A stretch of 39,987 bases of DNA from an uncultured Demequina sp. (GTDB taxonomy: Bacteria > Actinomycetota > Actinomycetes > Actinomycetales > Demequinaceae): contig NZ_CAJXJX010000006.1 of assembly GCF_913055775.1 (NCBI RefSeq), positions 1-39,987 on the forward strand. The letters run 5' to 3'. Every line of letters starts with the position of its first letter. Within the stretch, counting starts at the first letter, position 1. Shown in pieces: positions 1-7,578 of the stretch. The notes under the pieces are model-generated. The model had not been told where the DNA came from. It did not search any database and saw nothing but the letters and a program-made list of their open reading frames with translations. The position numbers and the translations under genes were made by a program.

Positions 1-179
1 CCGATGCGGTTGTCGCCGGCGAAGGCGAGCATCGCGGGCTCGTACACCACCACAGCCGTGTTCACGGCGGCGTCCGGAGTCACCTCGCGCGGCGGGCGTT
101 GCGCGTCAGCGACCAGACCGGTCACGAGAAGCAGCACTCCGATCACGCCCGCGACGAGCGCAGTCGTCCTGAGACTCAC
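1..179 (-). CDS. N-terminus of a secreted or membrane-anchored protein (partial)
   Basis: This reading frame starts at GTG 179 and runs off the left edge of the window. An AGGAGG ribosome binding site lies a few bases upstream of the start (plus-strand TCCTCC at 182-187). The first residues are short, basic and then strongly hydrophobic (about residues 5-23, ending near LLLVTGLVADA), as expected for a signal peptide or N-terminal membrane anchor. The visible mature part (REVTPDAAVNTAVVVYEPA) matches no family I recognise. It is divergent from the FilP-like gene. The start is well supported; the function is unknown because only about 59 residues are visible. Confidence 0.6.
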   Translation of the reverse strand, partial: MSLRTTALVAGVIGVLLLVTGLVADAQRPPREVTPDAAVNTAVVVYEPAMLAFAGDNRI

Positions 180-243
180 ATTTCCTCCTGGTTTCTCCCG
201 TCCACTCTAAGAGATGCGGGAATGTGGACGCAGGTTTCGGCTT

Positions 244-272
244 TTGTCTCACTTCGCCGCGCGCATTACCCT
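244..272 (+). promoter_or_regulatory. Putative sigma-70-type promoter of the FilP-like gene
   Basis: TTGTCT at 244-249 and TACCCT at 267-272 are separated by exactly 17 bases, which fits a housekeeping actinobacterial promoter (TTGnnn, TAnnnT). The predicted transcript would have a leader of about 40 bases containing a GGCGCC-rich palindrome and the AAAGGAGA binding site of the gene starting at 321. Seen by eye only. Confidence 0.45.
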
Positions 273-320
273 GGGGGACGGATCGTGTGGCGCCGCCTGG
301 CGCCGCCAAAGGAGACCAGC

Positions 321-2933
321 ATGCCCGAAGAGACCCTGCCGTTTCCAGTAGCCATGCGCGGCTACGACAAGGAAGCGGTGGCCGCCCACGTCGCTCAGCT
401 CGAGGAATCCGTGCGCAAGGCGCAGACCTCGGCCCAGCAGGCGCAGCAGGAGGCCGCACAGGTGCAGAGCCGGCTCGACGAGGCTCAGAAGAGCCTGCGC
501 GAGGCGGAGCAGCCCACCTACAAGGGTCTCGGGGCTCGCGTCGAGCAGCTGCTGCGCTCGGCCGAGGAGCAGTCGTCCGACGTCGTCCAGCGCGCCAACA
601 CGCACGCGCAGGACACCGTGGCCCGCGCGAACGTCTCGGCGCAGCAGCTGCGCGCCCGCGCTGACAACGAGGTCGCCGAGATCATCGCCCAAAGCCGGCG
701 CGAGGCCGAAGAGATCCGCACCGCGGCAGAGTCGGACGCCGCCAGCGCTCGCGAGTCCGCTCAGCGCCAGGCCACAGAGATCCTCGACCGCGCACGGCGC
801 GATGCCGAGCGCGAGTCCTCGGCGATCGAAGCCGACGCCGCGGAGAAGCGCGCAGCCGCAGAGCGCGAGGCGCACACCACCCGAGCGGCAGCGGAGCGCG
901 AGACCACCGAGCTGAGGGTCGCGTCGCAGCGCGAGGCGACTGAGCTCGTCGATGCCTCCCGAGCCGAGGCCGAGGGAATCGTCGCCGGCGCCCAGGACCA
1001 GGCGGAGTCGCTACGCGCGGACGCGGAGCAGGCTCTCGCCGATGCGCGGGCTGAGGCCAAGACGATCGTGGCGGAGGCGGCCGAGGCGAAGGCTGCCTCC
1101 GACGCCGAGGCCTCCGACGCCCGATCCACCGCGGAGGCTGAGGCCGCGAACCTCCGCAACGAGGCGCAGTCCTTCCTGACCCAGGCGAACCGCGACGCCG
1201 AGGCCCTGCGCGCGGAGGCCGAGACCGAGGCACGAGACACTCGCGCCACCGCGGAGCGCGAGGCCGAGGCGTTGCGCCTCGAGACCGACGAATACGACGA
1301 TGCGACGCGCGGCGAGGCCGAGGAGTACGCCGCCGCGACGCGCAAGGAGGCGGACGACTACGCGGGAGCGGAGCGCACCGCCGCAGATGAGTACCGCGCC
1401 GCGACCGAGGAGGATGCCCGCTCCGCTGCGGCGGCGATCGCCGCCGAGGCTCGCGCCGCCGCCGACGCGCTGCGACAGGAGACGGACCAGTACGCCGCAG
1501 ACGAGCGCGGTGCTGCCGAGGCCGATGCTGCTCGCCTGCGCTCGGAGGCCGACGAGTACGACACCGCGACCCGCGGCTCGGCCGACAGGTACGACGCCCA
1601 GACCCGGACTGCAGTCGACGAGTTCGTCGTCGCGAAGCGGGCGGAGACGGACCAGTACGACCAGGCCACCCGCACCGCGGCGGACGAATATGACCAGACC
1701 ACGCGCGCGGCCGCCGACGAGTACGACCAGGCCACCCGCGCCGCGGGCGAGGACCACGCCGCCCAGGTGCGCGCCGACGCCGACGCCTACGACGCGACCA
1801 CGCGGACTGCTGCTGACGAGCACCACCGGACCGCCCGCGCGGACGCCGAGGAGCTCGCGCTGATCACGCGCACCGCGGCCGACGAGTACGACCAGACCAC
1901 GCGCGCAGGTGCCGACGAGTACGACCAGGCCACGCGCGCAGGTGCCGACGAGTACGACCAGGCCACCCGCACCGCGGGCGAGGACCACGCCGCCCAGGTG
2001 CGCGCCGACGCCGACGCCTACGACCAGGCCACCCGCAAGGGCGCCGAGGACTACGCGGCCTCGACTCGTGCGGCCGGCGAGACCTACGCGCGCGACGTGC
2101 GCAAGGCGGCGGACGCGTTCGACGCGACGACCCGCAAGGAGGCCGACGACTACGCGGCGACCGTGCGCCAGGAGGCGGACGACCACGCCGCCCGCGTCCG
2201 GCGCGAGGCCGAGAACTTCGACGCTCACCAGCGCGACGAGACCGCGGCATACGTCGAGCAGACCCGACGCGAGGCGGACACGTACGCCACGCAGACCCGC
2301 GACGCGGCCGACCGCGACGCGGCGGCCACGGCGCAGGCTGCTCAAGACGACGCGGAGAAGAGCGCTGCGGACGCTGCCCAGGAGGCCAAGGCGACCATCG
2401 CTGCAGCCACCAAGGAGGCAGAGTCGCTGCGGGCCGAGGCCCACGCCGACGCGGAGGCGGCGTCCGAGGAGGCGCGGCGCACCCGCGAGGACCTCCAGGT
2501 CGAGGTCGCACAGCGTCGCGAGACCGCGGAGCAGGAGCTCAGCAAGCGCCACGAGGAGGCCCAGGCGGAGAGCGCCGCGATGGTGGCCGATGCGCGCAAG
2601 CGCGCCGACGAGGCCGAAGAGCGCCTCAGCGTCGCGCTCGAGCGCGCGGAGACCGTGCGGCGCGAAGCGGAGACGCACTCGCAGACGCTGCTGTCGAATG
2701 CTCGCAACAACGCCGACGAGATCGTCTCCGAGGCTCGCGAGCACGCGGAGAGCATCATCTCCGAGGCCGTCGCGGACGCCGAGCGCGAGCGCGTGAACGC
2801 CGCGCGTGAGGTCGAGGACCTGCACCGCCAGCAGGAGTCGATCACCGGGTACCTCGACGATCTGCGCGGCCTGCTGGGCACCGACCCCGTGGCGGGCCTC
2901 CAGCGCGCCGCCGGGGCGGCCGAGAAGCACTGA
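321..2933 (+). CDS. FilP/Scy-like long coiled-coil cytoskeletal protein with an 11-residue repeat array
   Basis: An 870-residue, almost entirely coiled-coil protein. The ATG at 321 is chosen over earlier in-frame codons because AAAGGAGA lies 6 bases upstream. The N-terminus (MRGYDKEAVAAHVAQLEE) resembles the DivIVA/FilP head. Residues 65-78 (PTYKGLGARVEQLL) match the diagnostic segment of Streptomyces FilP, and the C-terminus (ESITGYLDDLRGLLG) resembles the FilP tail. FilP and Scy form intermediate-filament-like structures that work with DivIVA in polar growth and cell stiffness. FilP is about 310 residues; here the middle is expanded by about 35 consecutive 11-residue units (nt about 1172-2326, typical unit TRTAADEYDQA), some nearly identical at DNA level. 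It is translationally coupled to the next gene by an ATGA overlap. The family is fairly sure; a role in cell shape is inferred. Confidence 0.75.
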   Translation: MPEETLPFPVAMRGYDKEAVAAHVAQLEESVRKAQTSAQQAQQEAAQVQSRLDEAQKSLREAEQPTYKGLGARVEQLLRSAEEQSSDVVQRANTHAQDTVARANVSAQQLRARADNEVAEIIAQSRREAEEIRTAAESDAASARESAQRQATEILDRARRDAERESSAIEADAAEKRAAAEREAHTTRAAAERETTELRVASQREATELVDASRAEAEGIVAGAQDQAESLRADAEQALADARAEAKTIVAEAAEAKAASDAEASDARSTAEAEAANLRNEAQSFLTQANRDAEALRAEAETEARDTRATAEREAEALRLETDEYDDATRGEAEEYAAATRKEADDYAGAERTAADEYRAATEEDARSAAAAIAAEARAAADALRQETDQYAADERGAAEADAARLRSEADEYDTATRGSADRYDAQTRTAVDEFVVAKRAETDQYDQATRTAADEYDQTTRAAADEYDQATRAAGEDHAAQVRADADAYDATTRTAADEHHRTARADAEELALITRTAADEYDQTTRAGADEYDQATRAGADEYDQATRTAGEDHAAQVRADADAYDQATRKGAEDYAASTRAAGETYARDVRKAADAFDATTRKEADDYAATVRQEADDHAARVRREAENFDAHQRDETAAYVEQTRREADTYATQTRDAADRDAAATAQAAQDDAEKSAADAAQEAKATIAAATKEAESLRAEAHADAEAASEEARRTREDLQVEVAQRRETAEQELSKRHEEAQAESAAMVADARKRADEAEERLSVALERAETVRREAETHSQTLLSNARNNADEIVSEAREHAESIISEAVADAERERVNAAREVEDLHRQQESITGYLDDLRGLLGTDPVAGLQRAAGAAEKH
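1172..2326 (+). repeat. Tandem 33-bp (11-residue) repeat array inside the FilP-like gene
   Basis: About 35 consecutive 33-bp units encode hendecads of the form TRxxADxYDxx. An aromatic residue or histidine (Y, F or H) sits at position 8 in most units. Units at 1902-1967 are two nearly exact adjacent copies (RAGADEYDQAT). A longer stretch of more than 60 bp at 1731-1793 recurs almost exactly at 1962-2024, a shift of 231 bp, which is 7 units. This suggests recent growth by unequal exchange or slippage. Confidence 0.8.
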
Positions 2934-3349
2934 TGACCGACGAGCCTGCGGTCTCGCCGCACCTGCGGCGCGCCCAGGCGCTCGAGCGTCAGCGCCAGGC
3001 GGAGAGCCGCCAGGCCGCCGTGATGGTGCGCAAGTTCGCCGAGGACGCTCGTGCGGCTGGGATCGAGCCCGTGCGCTTCACGGCTCGCCCCTACGGGGGT
3101 GGGGCGCGCTACCGCACCGCCGTCGAAGGCTGGTATCTCAAGCGCGACCAGACGGTCGGCGTCGGCACGGACGGCCAGTTCTACGTCCTCTCGGTGGCAC
3201 CGACCCTCAAGGCCCGCGTCACGGGCGCTCACCTCGAGCCCGCCGAGCCACCGCTCGAGTTGGGCAAGGGTGGCCGCGACGGCGAGTCGATGCCCATGCA
3301 GGTCGCTCTCGACAAGCGCCTGGCCGGCGGCAACGACTGGGCACGCTGA
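2933..3349 (+). CDS. Conserved-looking hypothetical protein coupled to the FilP-like gene
   Basis: A soluble protein of 138 residues. Its ATG overlaps the stop of the FilP-like gene (ATGA), so the two are probably translated together. The first 55 residues are charged and helical (LRRAQALERQRQAESRQAA). The rest looks like a compact beta-rich fold with aromatic residues (RYRTAVEGWYLKRDQTVGVG, QFYVLSV). No signal peptide or membrane segment is visible. I do not recognise the family. Its position suggests a partner or accessory of the coiled-coil protein, which is inference only. Confidence 0.65.
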   Translation: MTDEPAVSPHLRRAQALERQRQAESRQAAVMVRKFAEDARAAGIEPVRFTARPYGGGARYRTAVEGWYLKRDQTVGVGTDGQFYVLSVAPTLKARVTGAHLEPAEPPLELGKGGRDGESMPMQVALDKRLAGGNDWAR

Positions 3350-3376
3350 CGCGTCGCGGGAGCGGCGCTGGGAAGT

Positions 3377-4129
3377 TCAGCCGAGCAGCGGCAGCAGCGC
3401 CTCGGCGGTCTCGACGGGCTTCTCGAGTGCCACCAGGTGACCGGCGCCCTCGATGACGACGGTCGTGACGTCGAGAGCGGCGGCGACGGCGTCCATGGCG
3501 TCGCGCGGCACGATCCCGTCCTTCGCGCCCGCGATCACCACGGCGGGTCCATCGACGGAGCGCAGGACCTCGAGGCGGTCGGGGCGAGCCGCCATCGCCC
3601 GCTGACCCCACGCGATCCCATCTCCCGCATGCCGGGACACGTTCGCCGCGACCCACTCGACGAGCTCCTCGCGGGCGGGCCCCTCCGTGCCCACGAGTCC
3701 TTCGGCAGCCGCGCGTGGGTCCGGCACTCCCCCGGACTCCTCCGCCGCGAGCGCGTTCCTCTCCCGCGTCGCGGCCGCCTCCTCGGTATCCGCGCTCGCC
3801 TTGGTCGCGAGCAGGCCCAGGCCGGCCACGGCATCGGGCGCTCTCTCGGCCACCGCCATCGCGACGTAGCCGCCCATCGAGCAGCCAATCCAGACCGCGG
3901 CATTGGCGCCCGTCGCCTCCCGCATCGCGAGCACCGCGGCATCGGCGATGAGCTCGAGGCTGGGCTCCTCATCCGTCACCGGCATCTCGCCGATGCCCGG
4001 CATGTCGAAGGTGATCACGTCGCCCCGCGCTCGGTCGCCCCACGCCGCGATGAGGGGCTCCCACTGCGCTCGGTCCACGGGGAAGGCGTTCAGCAGGACG
4101 ATGGGCGGGACATCGGGCAGCAGGCTCAC
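3377..4129 (-). CDS. Alpha/beta-fold hydrolase (esterase/lipase-like)
   Basis: A protein of 250 residues with a full alpha/beta hydrolase triad: nucleophile Ser84 in GCSMGG, Asp204 in GAKDGIVP, and His231 in GAGHLVALEKP. The cap region around residues 110-175 is rich in Ala and Glu. The GTG start at 4129 gives the normal family N-terminus (VPPIVLLNAFPVDRAQW); the frame stays open further upstream, but that stretch overlaps the next hydrolase and has no family features. The substrate cannot be told. It lies 44 bases after the second hydrolase gene on the same strand, and both may share the transcript that begins at the zinc-finger gene. Confidence 0.8.
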   Translation of the reverse strand: MSLLPDVPPIVLLNAFPVDRAQWEPLIAAWGDRARGDVITFDMPGIGEMPVTDEEPSLELIADAAVLAMREATGANAAVWIGCSMGGYVAMAVAERAPDAVAGLGLLATKASADTEEAAATRERNALAAEESGGVPDPRAAAEGLVGTEGPAREELVEWVAANVSRHAGDGIAWGQRAMAARPDRLEVLRSVDGPAVVIAGAKDGIVPRDAMDAVAAALDVTTVVIEGAGHLVALEKPVETAEALLPLLG

Positions 4130-4173
4130 GGTGGCTCCCAGGGCGCGACGGAGGGGTGGTCGGCGATCCAGTC

Positions 4174-4908
4174 CTATTGCACCACGTCGGAGGCGACCGC
4201 GGTTGGCAGCGGCGCGCGGTCGGGCGCGACGCGCTCGACGATCGCGTCGAGCACGATCCGCACGTAGGCCTCGCCGACCCACAGGTGCTTGGCATCCTCG
4301 ACCGGCACGAGCTCGAGCTGAGTCAGCGGGGCGAAGCGCTCGCGGGCCTCGTCCGGCTGGAGGAAGTCGTCGTGCTCGGGCACCAGCGCCGTCACCGGCT
4401 TCCCGGTCGCGGCCCAGCGCTCGAGGTCGGCATCCTTCGCGCGGTGCAGCGGGGGCGACAGCAGGATCGCGCCCTCGACGTCCAGGTCCGAACCGTGCAT
4501 CAACGCGACCTCTGTCCCGAAGCTCCACCCCACGAGCCAGCGGTTCGGCAGACCCCGTGCTACGGCGAAGTCCACCGCTGCGCGCGCATCGGCCGCCTCC
4601 CCCACGCCCTCCTCGAACTGGCCGTCCGAGGTCCCGCGCGGTGACGTGGTGCCGCGAGTGTTGAAGCGGATGACCGCGACGTCCGCGAGGTGCGGCAGGC
4701 GCCACGCGGCCTTGCGGAACACGTGGGAGTCCATGAAGCCGCCGTGGGTGGGCAGCGGATGCAATGTGATGAGGGTCGCGCGCACCTCGCCTGACGCGGG
4801 AAGCGCGAGCTCCCCGACCAGCTCGAGGCCGTCCTCCGTGCGCAGCACGATGTCCTCGCGGATCGCGGGCAGGACGGTCATGGAGCGAATCTCGGTCGTG
4901 TCAGCCAC
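4174..4908 (-). CDS. Alpha/beta hydrolase of the COG2945-like type
   Basis: A protein of 244 residues. It has the LHPLPTHGGFMDSH segment near the oxyanion region (49-62), RFNTRGTTSPRG (81-92), nucleophile Ser129 in GWSFGTE, an acidic PEHDD at 177-181, and His208 in DAKHLW. This pattern is typical of small serine hydrolases annotated as alpha/beta superfamily hydrolases or dienelactone-hydrolase-like proteins. The GTG start at 4908 has a GGGAGGA binding site and overlaps the 3' end of the zinc-finger gene by 8 bases, indicating translational coupling. The substrate is unknown. Confidence 0.75.
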   Translation of the reverse strand: MADTTEIRSMTVLPAIREDIVLRTEDGLELVGELALPASGEVRATLITLHPLPTHGGFMDSHVFRKAAWRLPHLADVAVIRFNTRGTTSPRGTSDGQFEEGVGEAADARAAVDFAVARGLPNRWLVGWSFGTEVALMHGSDLDVEGAILLSPPLHRAKDADLERWAATGKPVTALVPEHDDFLQPDEARERFAPLTQLELVPVEDAKHLWVGEAYVRIVLDAIVERVAPDRAPLPTAVASDVVQ

Positions 4909-5212
4909 GCGTCCTCCCGAACGTGTTCCAGCAGTGGGTGTGCCAATGGCGGCGCGTAGCCGCGGCTGCCTCGGCGCCGAACAGCCCGTCCGCAGGCCAC
5001 GCGACCAGATGCTGGGTCGCGCCGTCGATGTCGCGGCCGCAGCCGGGGCACGTGTACGTCTTGTCGCTGGGTCGCGGCGTCACGACGATGTGCTCCTCGC
5101 CGCCGGGCCCGGTCTCGCGCCTGCCGCCGGTCGCATTCGCGACGCGGTCGACGTCCAGCTCCGGGTGAGGCTGCCCGTACGGGCGCTTCGACGACCGGCG
5201 CTTGGAGGGCAT
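4901..5212 (-). CDS. Small treble-clef/zinc-finger-type protein
   Basis: A protein of 103 residues with a basic N-terminus (KRRSSKRPYGQ) and a probable zinc site: Cys55 and Cys58 (CPGCGRDI), His68, and His91-x-His93-Cys94 (HTHC). The spacing resembles small treble-clef or HNH-like folds found in actinobacteria, often labelled only as hypothetical proteins. The ATG at 5212 appears leaderless: TAGACT (plus-strand AGTCTA 5220-5225) lies 7 bases before the start with no binding site between. It heads a run with the two hydrolases. Function is unknown; nucleic acid binding is a guess. Confidence 0.65.
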   Translation of the reverse strand: MPSKRRSSKRPYGQPHPELDVDRVANATGGRRETGPGGEEHIVVTPRPSDKTYTCPGCGRDIDGATQHLVAWPADGLFGAEAAAATRRHWHTHCWNTFGRTRG

Positions 5213-5219
5213 GGGTTCA

Positions 5220-5225
5220 AGTCTA
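5220..5225 (-). promoter_or_regulatory. -10 box (TAGACT) of a leaderless transcript
   Basis: TAGACT on the minus strand is followed by 7 bases and the ATG at 5212. No Shine-Dalgarno can fit. No convincing -35 was seen. Confidence 0.45.
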
Positions 5226-5247
5226 CGGCCGAGCCCTCACCCCCTTG

Positions 5248-5336
5248 ACTGCGAACCGGCCTCTTCCCCGCCACCCCGCAGGATCGCTCCTGAGGGGAGT
5301 GGCACGTGGCGTGTCGCCGAGAGCTCGGTTCGCAGT
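5248..5336. repeat. 89-bp nested inverted-repeat element
   Basis: The outer arms are perfect 11-bp inverted copies: ACTGCGAACCG at 5248-5258 and CGGTTCGCAGT at 5326-5336. Inside, at 5271-5302, a second hairpin pairs CCACCCCGCAGGA with TCCTGAGGGGAGTGG around a TCGC loop, with one or two bulges. It lies in the 184-bp gap between the start of the zinc-finger gene and the end of the GH1 gene, so it could be a structured terminator, a protein site, or a small mobile repeat. No coding sequence is seen in the gap. Confidence 0.6.
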
Positions 5337-5396
5337 TCAGAGGTGAACGAGCGGGTACGGAGGGCCGATGCGGTGGCCCGGCTGGCTGCGCCCGCG

Positions 5397-6854
5397 TCAG
5401 TAGGCGCGGGGAGGCGTGGAGACCAGACCCTCGATGGCGTCGAGCGGCGTCACCTGGCGGGTGCGGATGGTGTTCGCGTACCAGTACGCGGAGTCCTTCC
5501 ACGTGCGCTTCGACGTGTCGTAGTCCACCCGCATCATGCCGAAGCGCTTGGAGTAGCCCCAGCCCCACTCGAAGTTGTCCATGAGCGACCACGCCATGTA
5601 GCCGCGGATGTCGGCGCCCTCGGCCTGTGCGCGCTGCAGGGCGAGCAGGTGGTCGTGGTAGTACCGGTAGCGGTCGATGTCGCGGATGCGCCCGTCCGCG
5701 TCGACCTCGTCGGGCCACGACGCGCCGTTCTCCGTCACGATGATGGGCAATCCGAGGTCATGGTGGATGCGCAGCAGGTGCGCGTGGAAGCCGCTCGGGT
5801 CCACGTTCCAGCCCATCGTGGTGCGCACGCCCAGGAGCGGCATGAACTCGACGTCGTCGGCTCCGGGCCAGCAGCTGAACTTCGTGGTCTTGTGACCGTC
5901 CTCGCCGGTGTCGACTCGCGGGCCGTCGTGGTGGCGCACGGTGTGGCTCGAGTAGTAGTTGACGCCGATCAGGTCGAGGGTGCCGCGGGTGGCCTCGAGG
6001 TCGCCCTCGTGCACGAAGGACCAGTCGGTGATGTCTGCGGTGAACTCGAGCAGGTCCTGGGGGTACTCGCCCTTGCTGAAGGGCTCGATGAAGATGCGGT
6101 TCGCGAGCGCATCGATCTTATGCGCCGCCTCCACGTCGCGCGGGTCTGCCACGTTCCAGGGACGCGGAAGGTGGGAGTTGATGACCAGGCTGACCTGCGC
6201 ATCGGCCGTCACCTCCTTGATCGCCGCGTAGGCGAGACCGTGCGCGAGGTTGAGGTGGTGCGCTGCCGCGAGCGAGTCCGCGTGGTCGCTGCGGCCGGGA
6301 GCGTGGGCGCCGGAGCCGTAGCCCAGGAACGCGGTGCACCACGGCTCGTTGAACGTGGTCCAGTACGTGACCTTGTCGCCGAACTCCTCCGCCATCAGGC
6401 GTGCATACTCGACGAACGCCTCCGCGGTCGCGCGCACCGGCCAGCCTCCGGCGTCCTCAAGCTCCTGCGGGAGGTCCCAGTGGTAGAGCGTGACGAGCGG
6501 CTCGATGCCCGCAGCGATGAGCTCGTCGAGCAGGCGGTGATAGAAGTCGACGCCCTCGCGGTTGAGCTCGCCGGAGCCGCCCGGCTGGACGCGCGGCCAC
6601 GCGATCGAGAAGCGATAGGCGTCGAGCCCGATCTCCTTCATCGCCGCGACGTCGTCCGCGTAGCGGTGGTAGTGGTCGCACGCGACGTCACCCGTGTCGC
6701 CGTTCAGGGTCTTGCCCTCGGTGTGCGAGAAGGTGTCCCAGATGGACGGGCCGCGGCCGCCCTCGGTCGCGGCTCCCTCGATCTGGTACGAGGCCGTCGA
6801 GGCGCCGAACAGGAAGTCGGCGGCGAAGGTGTCAGGCGTGCTCGGAGTGCTCAT
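5397..6854 (-). CDS. Glycoside hydrolase family 1 beta-glucosidase
   Basis: A full-length GH1 enzyme of 485 residues that hydrolyses beta-glucosides such as cellobiose with retention. Visible family marks are FLFGASTASYQIEGAA at residues 14-29, the acid/base Glu170 in TFNEP, the nucleophile Glu375 in VTENGASW, and the C-terminal WSLMDNFEWGWGYSKRFG. There is no signal peptide, so it is cytosolic and probably acts on imported oligosaccharides. No sugar transporter or LacI gene is adjacent. The ATG at 6854 lies 7 bases after TACCCT, suggesting a leaderless message. The upstream membrane-protein gene ends only 44 bases away. Confidence 0.95.
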   Translation of the reverse strand: MSTPSTPDTFAADFLFGASTASYQIEGAATEGGRGPSIWDTFSHTEGKTLNGDTGDVACDHYHRYADDVAAMKEIGLDAYRFSIAWPRVQPGGSGELNREGVDFYHRLLDELIAAGIEPLVTLYHWDLPQELEDAGGWPVRATAEAFVEYARLMAEEFGDKVTYWTTFNEPWCTAFLGYGSGAHAPGRSDHADSLAAAHHLNLAHGLAYAAIKEVTADAQVSLVINSHLPRPWNVADPRDVEAAHKIDALANRIFIEPFSKGEYPQDLLEFTADITDWSFVHEGDLEATRGTLDLIGVNYYSSHTVRHHDGPRVDTGEDGHKTTKFSCWPGADDVEFMPLLGVRTTMGWNVDPSGFHAHLLRIHHDLGLPIIVTENGASWPDEVDADGRIRDIDRYRYYHDHLLALQRAQAEGADIRGYMAWSLMDNFEWGWGYSKRFGMMRVDYDTSKRTWKDSAYWYANTIRTRQVTPLDAIEGLVSTPPRAY

Positions 6855-6860
6855 GCCAAC

Positions 6861-6880
6861 GAGGGTAACCGAACGATTCG
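6861..6880 (-). promoter_or_regulatory. Leaderless -10 box and possible operator of the GH1 gene
   Basis: On the minus strand TACCCT (plus AGGGTA, 6862-6867) lies 7 bases before the GH1 ATG. Just upstream, at 6870-6880, is the short inverted repeat CGAA-TCG-TTCG, in the spacer between -10 and -35, where a repressor could act. The repeat is short and could be chance. Confidence 0.35.
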
Positions 6881-6898
6881 ATGTTTTCTACCAGACGG

Positions 6899-7519
6899 TC
6901 AGGATTGCGTCGCGGTGCCGTCCTCGTCCGCCTTCATGCGGTGGAACTCCGCGCGATCGTGCTTGCCCTCGACGAACTCCAGCGCATTCGGCAGCACCTC
7001 GCGCTCGAGCCACCGGTGCCACTGGATGAAGAACGCGAGCACCCTCCGTCCGATGACCGCACCGAGCGCTCCTAGCAGGGGCGATGCCACCAGCAGGGTG
7101 GTGAACGTCGAGACGTTCCAGATGTCCCAGGTACCCTCGCGAGCCACGCGGACCGCGGTGAGAATGCCCAGCGCCACCACCGTCAGCGCGATCGCACCCG
7201 TGACGGCGTAGACCACGTAGTGCTTGACGACGGACTGGTCGAACCTCAACGCACGCAGCAGGCCCATGCTCATCAGCGCCCAGCCGCAGATGTAGATCCC
7301 CACCAGGGCCGGCGCGATGGTGACGCCGCCGGAGACCAGAAAGCCCATCGCCTCGTCGAACGGCTGCGCGGTGAAGTACACGATCACGAAGGGCACCATC
7401 GAGGCGAAGGCAGCCTTGCAGTGGCTCCAGAACGTCGCGTACATGTGCGCGCCGTCCTCATGGGTCGCCAGCGGCTGGCGCACGCTGCGCGGCGCCTTCC
7501 TCTTCGCGGATCGAGCCAT
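6899..7519 (-). CDS. Multi-pass membrane protein of unknown function
   Basis: A protein of 206 residues with a basic cytosolic N-terminus (MARSAKRKAPRSVRQ) and about four membrane spans, including SMVPFVIVYFTAQPF, TIAPALVGIYICGWALMSMG, AVTGAIALTVVALGILTAV and LLVASPLLGALGAVIG. These are followed by a charged tail (ALEFVEGKHDRAEFHRMKADED). The frame is open further upstream, but ATG 7519 is preferred because TACCCT lies 7 bases before it, as in neighbouring leaderless genes. I do not recognise the family. It is divergent from the esterase gene. Confidence 0.65.
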   Translation of the reverse strand: MARSAKRKAPRSVRQPLATHEDGAHMYATFWSHCKAAFASMVPFVIVYFTAQPFDEAMGFLVSGGVTIAPALVGIYICGWALMSMGLLRALRFDQSVVKHYVVYAVTGAIALTVVALGILTAVRVAREGTWDIWNVSTFTTLLVASPLLGALGAVIGRRVLAFFIQWHRWLEREVLPNALEFVEGKHDRAEFHRMKADEDGTATQS

Positions 7520-7526
7520 GGCGACC

Positions 7527-7572
7527 AGGGTAGCCCCGATGCTCGGGCTGCCTGCACCCCGCCCCCTACGCT
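7527..7572. promoter_or_regulatory. Divergent leaderless -10 boxes
   Basis: TACCCT on the minus strand (plus AGGGTA 7527-7532) is 7 bases before the ATG at 7519. TACGCT on the plus strand (7567-7572) is 6 bases before the ATG at 7579. Both start codons sit where transcription should begin, and neither has a Shine-Dalgarno. Confidence 0.5.
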
Positions 7573-7578
7573 GGGCCC

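Noticed and set aside
99-320. N-terminal extension of the FilP-like frame to position 99
   Set aside because: It overlaps the divergent partial gene and its promoter, has no binding site, and the family N-terminus begins at 321 with AAAGGAGA.
1011-2930. 639-residue open frame on the minus strand opposite the FilP-like gene
   Set aside because: It is a repeat-driven, composition-driven shadow (Leu/Val/Gly/Arg rich) with no binding site or recognisable domain; the plus-strand coiled coil is clearly the gene.
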